7,080 bases of DNA from Oscillospiraceae bacterium (GTDB lineage: Bacteria; Bacillota_A; Clostridia; Oscillospirales; Oscillospiraceae). A program made the translations under genes and the position numbers. Under the pieces are notes generated by a model. That model saw only the letters and a program-made list of their open reading frames with translations, was not told the DNA's origin and did not search any database. The stretch is from assembly GCA_017381835.1 (NCBI GenBank), contig JAFOBK010000036.1, positions 1 to 7,080 of the forward strand. The letters run 5' to 3'. This document shows, in pieces, positions 5,848 through 7,080 of this stretch (positions are counted from its first letter, which is position 1; each line of letters opens with the position of its first letter).

Positions 5848-6953
5848 CCTATCTTGACAATGGGGCCACTTCTTTTCCAAAACCCAGAGCTGTCACCGAC
5901 GCGGTACTGCGGGCCATGGAGACCTGCGGCAATCCGGGCAGAGGCGGCTACGAAGCGGCCATGCGTGGGGCCAGGGTGGTGCTGAAGTGCCGGGAGCAGG
6001 CATCCGTGCTCTTTGATTGTGAGCCGGAGCAGGTGGTCTGCACGGGGAGCTGTACCCATGGCCTGAATATGGCGATCCGAACCCTGGTAAAACCGGGAAG
6101 CCGGGTGGTGGTCTCGGGATTTGAGCATAACGCGGTGATGCGGCCCCTCCATGCACTGGGAGCGAAAATATATATTGCCGGGCGAAAGCTCTTCGACCGG
6201 AACGATACCCTGGAGCAATTCGAGAGGATGCTAAAACAGGGGATGGACGCGGCGGTATTTACCCATGTGTCCAATGTGTTCGGCTATATTTTGCCGGTAG
6301 AGGAGATGGCAAAGCTCTGCCGCAAGTACCGGGTGCCGTTCATTGTGGACTGCGCTCAGGGAGCCGGTACGCTGCCGGTGAGCCTGAAGAAATGGGGCGC
6401 GGACTTCATTGCCATGCCCGGTCACAAGGGATTACTGGGCCCTATGGGAACGGGGCTTTTGCTCTGCGGTCAAATGCCGAAACCTTTGCTTTACGGAGGC
6501 ACCGGCAGTATCTCCAAAAGCTATGACATGCCGGATTTTCTGCCGGATGCAGGGGAGGCGGGGACTGTGAATGTGCCAGGCATCGCAGGCCTTTGCGCAG
6601 GCATTACCCAGGTGCTGGGGGAAGGGCCGGAGAAGATATTGAAGAAAGAACAGCAGGAAATGCGACGGTGTGTGAAACGGCTGGAAAAGTTTGGGTTTTC
6701 CGTATTTTCAGGTGATGACCAATGCGGGACGGTTTCTTTTGTGCCGGATTGCGGCTGTGAGGAACTGACGGAATTTTTGGGAAGGCAGGGGATCTGCCTG
6801 CGGGCGGGGCTTCATTGCGCACCTCTTGCCCACGAAAGTGCCGGGACTCTGGATACCGGTACTGTGCGCGTCAGCTTCGGTCATGATGCCAATCCCCGGC
6901 AGAGCGGAAATCTATTTTTCGGGCTGGAAAAATTCTGTAACAGCAGGGAATAA
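5844..6953 (+). CDS. Cysteine desulfurase-like class V aminotransferase
   Basis: A PLP enzyme of the NifS/SufS-like fold, closest by eye to the EF2568-type cysteine desulfurase family; it likely removes sulfur from cysteine or selenium from selenocysteine. The 369 residues carry YLDNGATSFPKP (3-14), EHNAV (94-98) with H95 stacking on PLP, HVSNVFG (141-147), VDCAQGAG (168-175, D169 and Q172), and the Schiff-base lysine K195 in MPGHKGLLGP. AGTVNVPG follows, then the active-site cysteine C325 in RAGLHCAPLAH and GTVRVSFG (339-346). All key residues are intact. It begins with GTG at 5844, overlapping the DUF3343 stop; AGGAGG (5831-5836) is 7 bases upstream. Whether it serves sulfur, selenium or a specific acceptor cannot be told. 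No SUF or ISC scaffold gene adjoins it here, and no clear terminator follows. Confidence 0.92.
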   Translation: MTYLDNGATSFPKPRAVTDAVLRAMETCGNPGRGGYEAAMRGARVVLKCREQASVLFDCEPEQVVCTGSCTHGLNMAIRTLVKPGSRVVVSGFEHNAVMRPLHALGAKIYIAGRKLFDRNDTLEQFERMLKQGMDAAVFTHVSNVFGYILPVEEMAKLCRKYRVPFIVDCAQGAGTLPVSLKKWGADFIAMPGHKGLLGPMGTGLLLCGQMPKPLLYGGTGSISKSYDMPDFLPDAGEAGTVNVPGIAGLCAGITQVLGEGPEKILKKEQQEMRRCVKRLEKFGFSVFSGDDQCGTVSFVPDCGCEELTEFLGRQGICLRAGLHCAPLAHESAGTLDTGTVRVSFGHDANPRQSGNLFFGLEKFCNSRE

Positions 6954-6987
6954 GACCGCCGAATTGTAAATTTTTTATGTTTACCTA

Positions 6988-7016
6988 TTGATATCATTGA
7001 CCCAATCCGCTATAAT
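6988..7016 (+). promoter_or_regulatory. Strong sigma-A promoter for an unseen downstream gene
   Basis: TTGATA (6988-6993, 5/6), exactly 17 bases, then perfect TATAAT (7011-7016). +1 is expected near 7023. This is one of the two best promoters in the window and starts a new transcript after the desulfurase gene. Confidence 0.88.
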
Positions 7017-7022
7017 AGAACG

Positions 7023-7080
7023 GATAATAGGCTAGTTATGTCATGAGGTAGAAATACCCGGCTTTATCATACACAAATGA
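7023..7080 (+). other. 5' leader or start of an RNA gene, cut by the window end
   Basis: At least 58 bases follow the predicted start with no usable ORF: ATGs at 7038 and 7043 meet stops within two codons, and ATG 7077 has no ribosome site. A small GGTA-GAAA-TACC hairpin (7047-7058) is the only clear structure. I do not recognise a riboswitch or stable RNA from this fragment. Confidence 0.45.

Noticed and set aside
7038..7048. Short start codons in the terminal leader
   Set aside because: ATG 7038 meets a stop at its third codon and ATG 7043 at its third codon, and neither has a ribosome site.

Overview
The window looks like chromosomal DNA of a low-pathogenicity-type gut or anaerobic Firmicute of the class Clostridia, most likely Oscillospiraceae/Ruminococcaceae-like. 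This is inferred from the moderately high GC, an EF-Tu tail of Clostridia type, an RNase P RNA that reads as class A, strong AGGAGG-type ribosome sites at a regular 7-base spacing, and the pairing of a DUF3343 protein with a class V aminotransferase. The species cannot be named from sequence reading alone.

Layout. Positions 1-258 are the 3' end of tuf (EF-Tu), closed by a strong GAAA-loop terminator. Positions 259-634 hold no gene. This gap contains a 134-bp near-palindromic MITE-like element (481-614) that appears to have inserted into a bidirectional terminator, flanked by a 10-12 bp direct repeat. On the minus strand, 635-2362 encodes a membrane-anchored PQQ-type beta-propeller protein with a proline/threonine-rich stalk. 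Next, also on the minus strand, is the RNase P RNA gene rnpB (about 2499-2839), with its own consensus promoter and a palindromic terminator. Divergent from rnpB, the plus strand carries murD-ispD-ispF (2941-5502) as a tightly packed operon: 1-bp gap, then 4-bp overlap. A 13-bp-stem terminator follows. The Shine-Dalgarno of the next gene lies inside the 3' arm of that terminator. Then come a small DUF3343 protein (5596-5847) and a cysteine desulfurase-like enzyme (5844-6953), overlapping by 4 bp. The window ends with a near-consensus promoter (6988-7016) and the leader of an unseen downstream gene.

How the genes work together. MurD makes a cytoplasmic peptidoglycan precursor. IspD and IspF make MEP-pathway isoprenoid precursors, which also feed the undecaprenyl carrier needed to export peptidoglycan units, so this operon joins wall and lipid-carrier supply. 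The DUF3343/cysteine desulfurase pair resembles modules proposed to handle sulfur or selenium for delivery to an acceptor, but no selenium gene is visible here. I see no clear new multi-gene system. The most notable signals are the apparent terminator-interrupting element and the terminator that overlaps a ribosome site.
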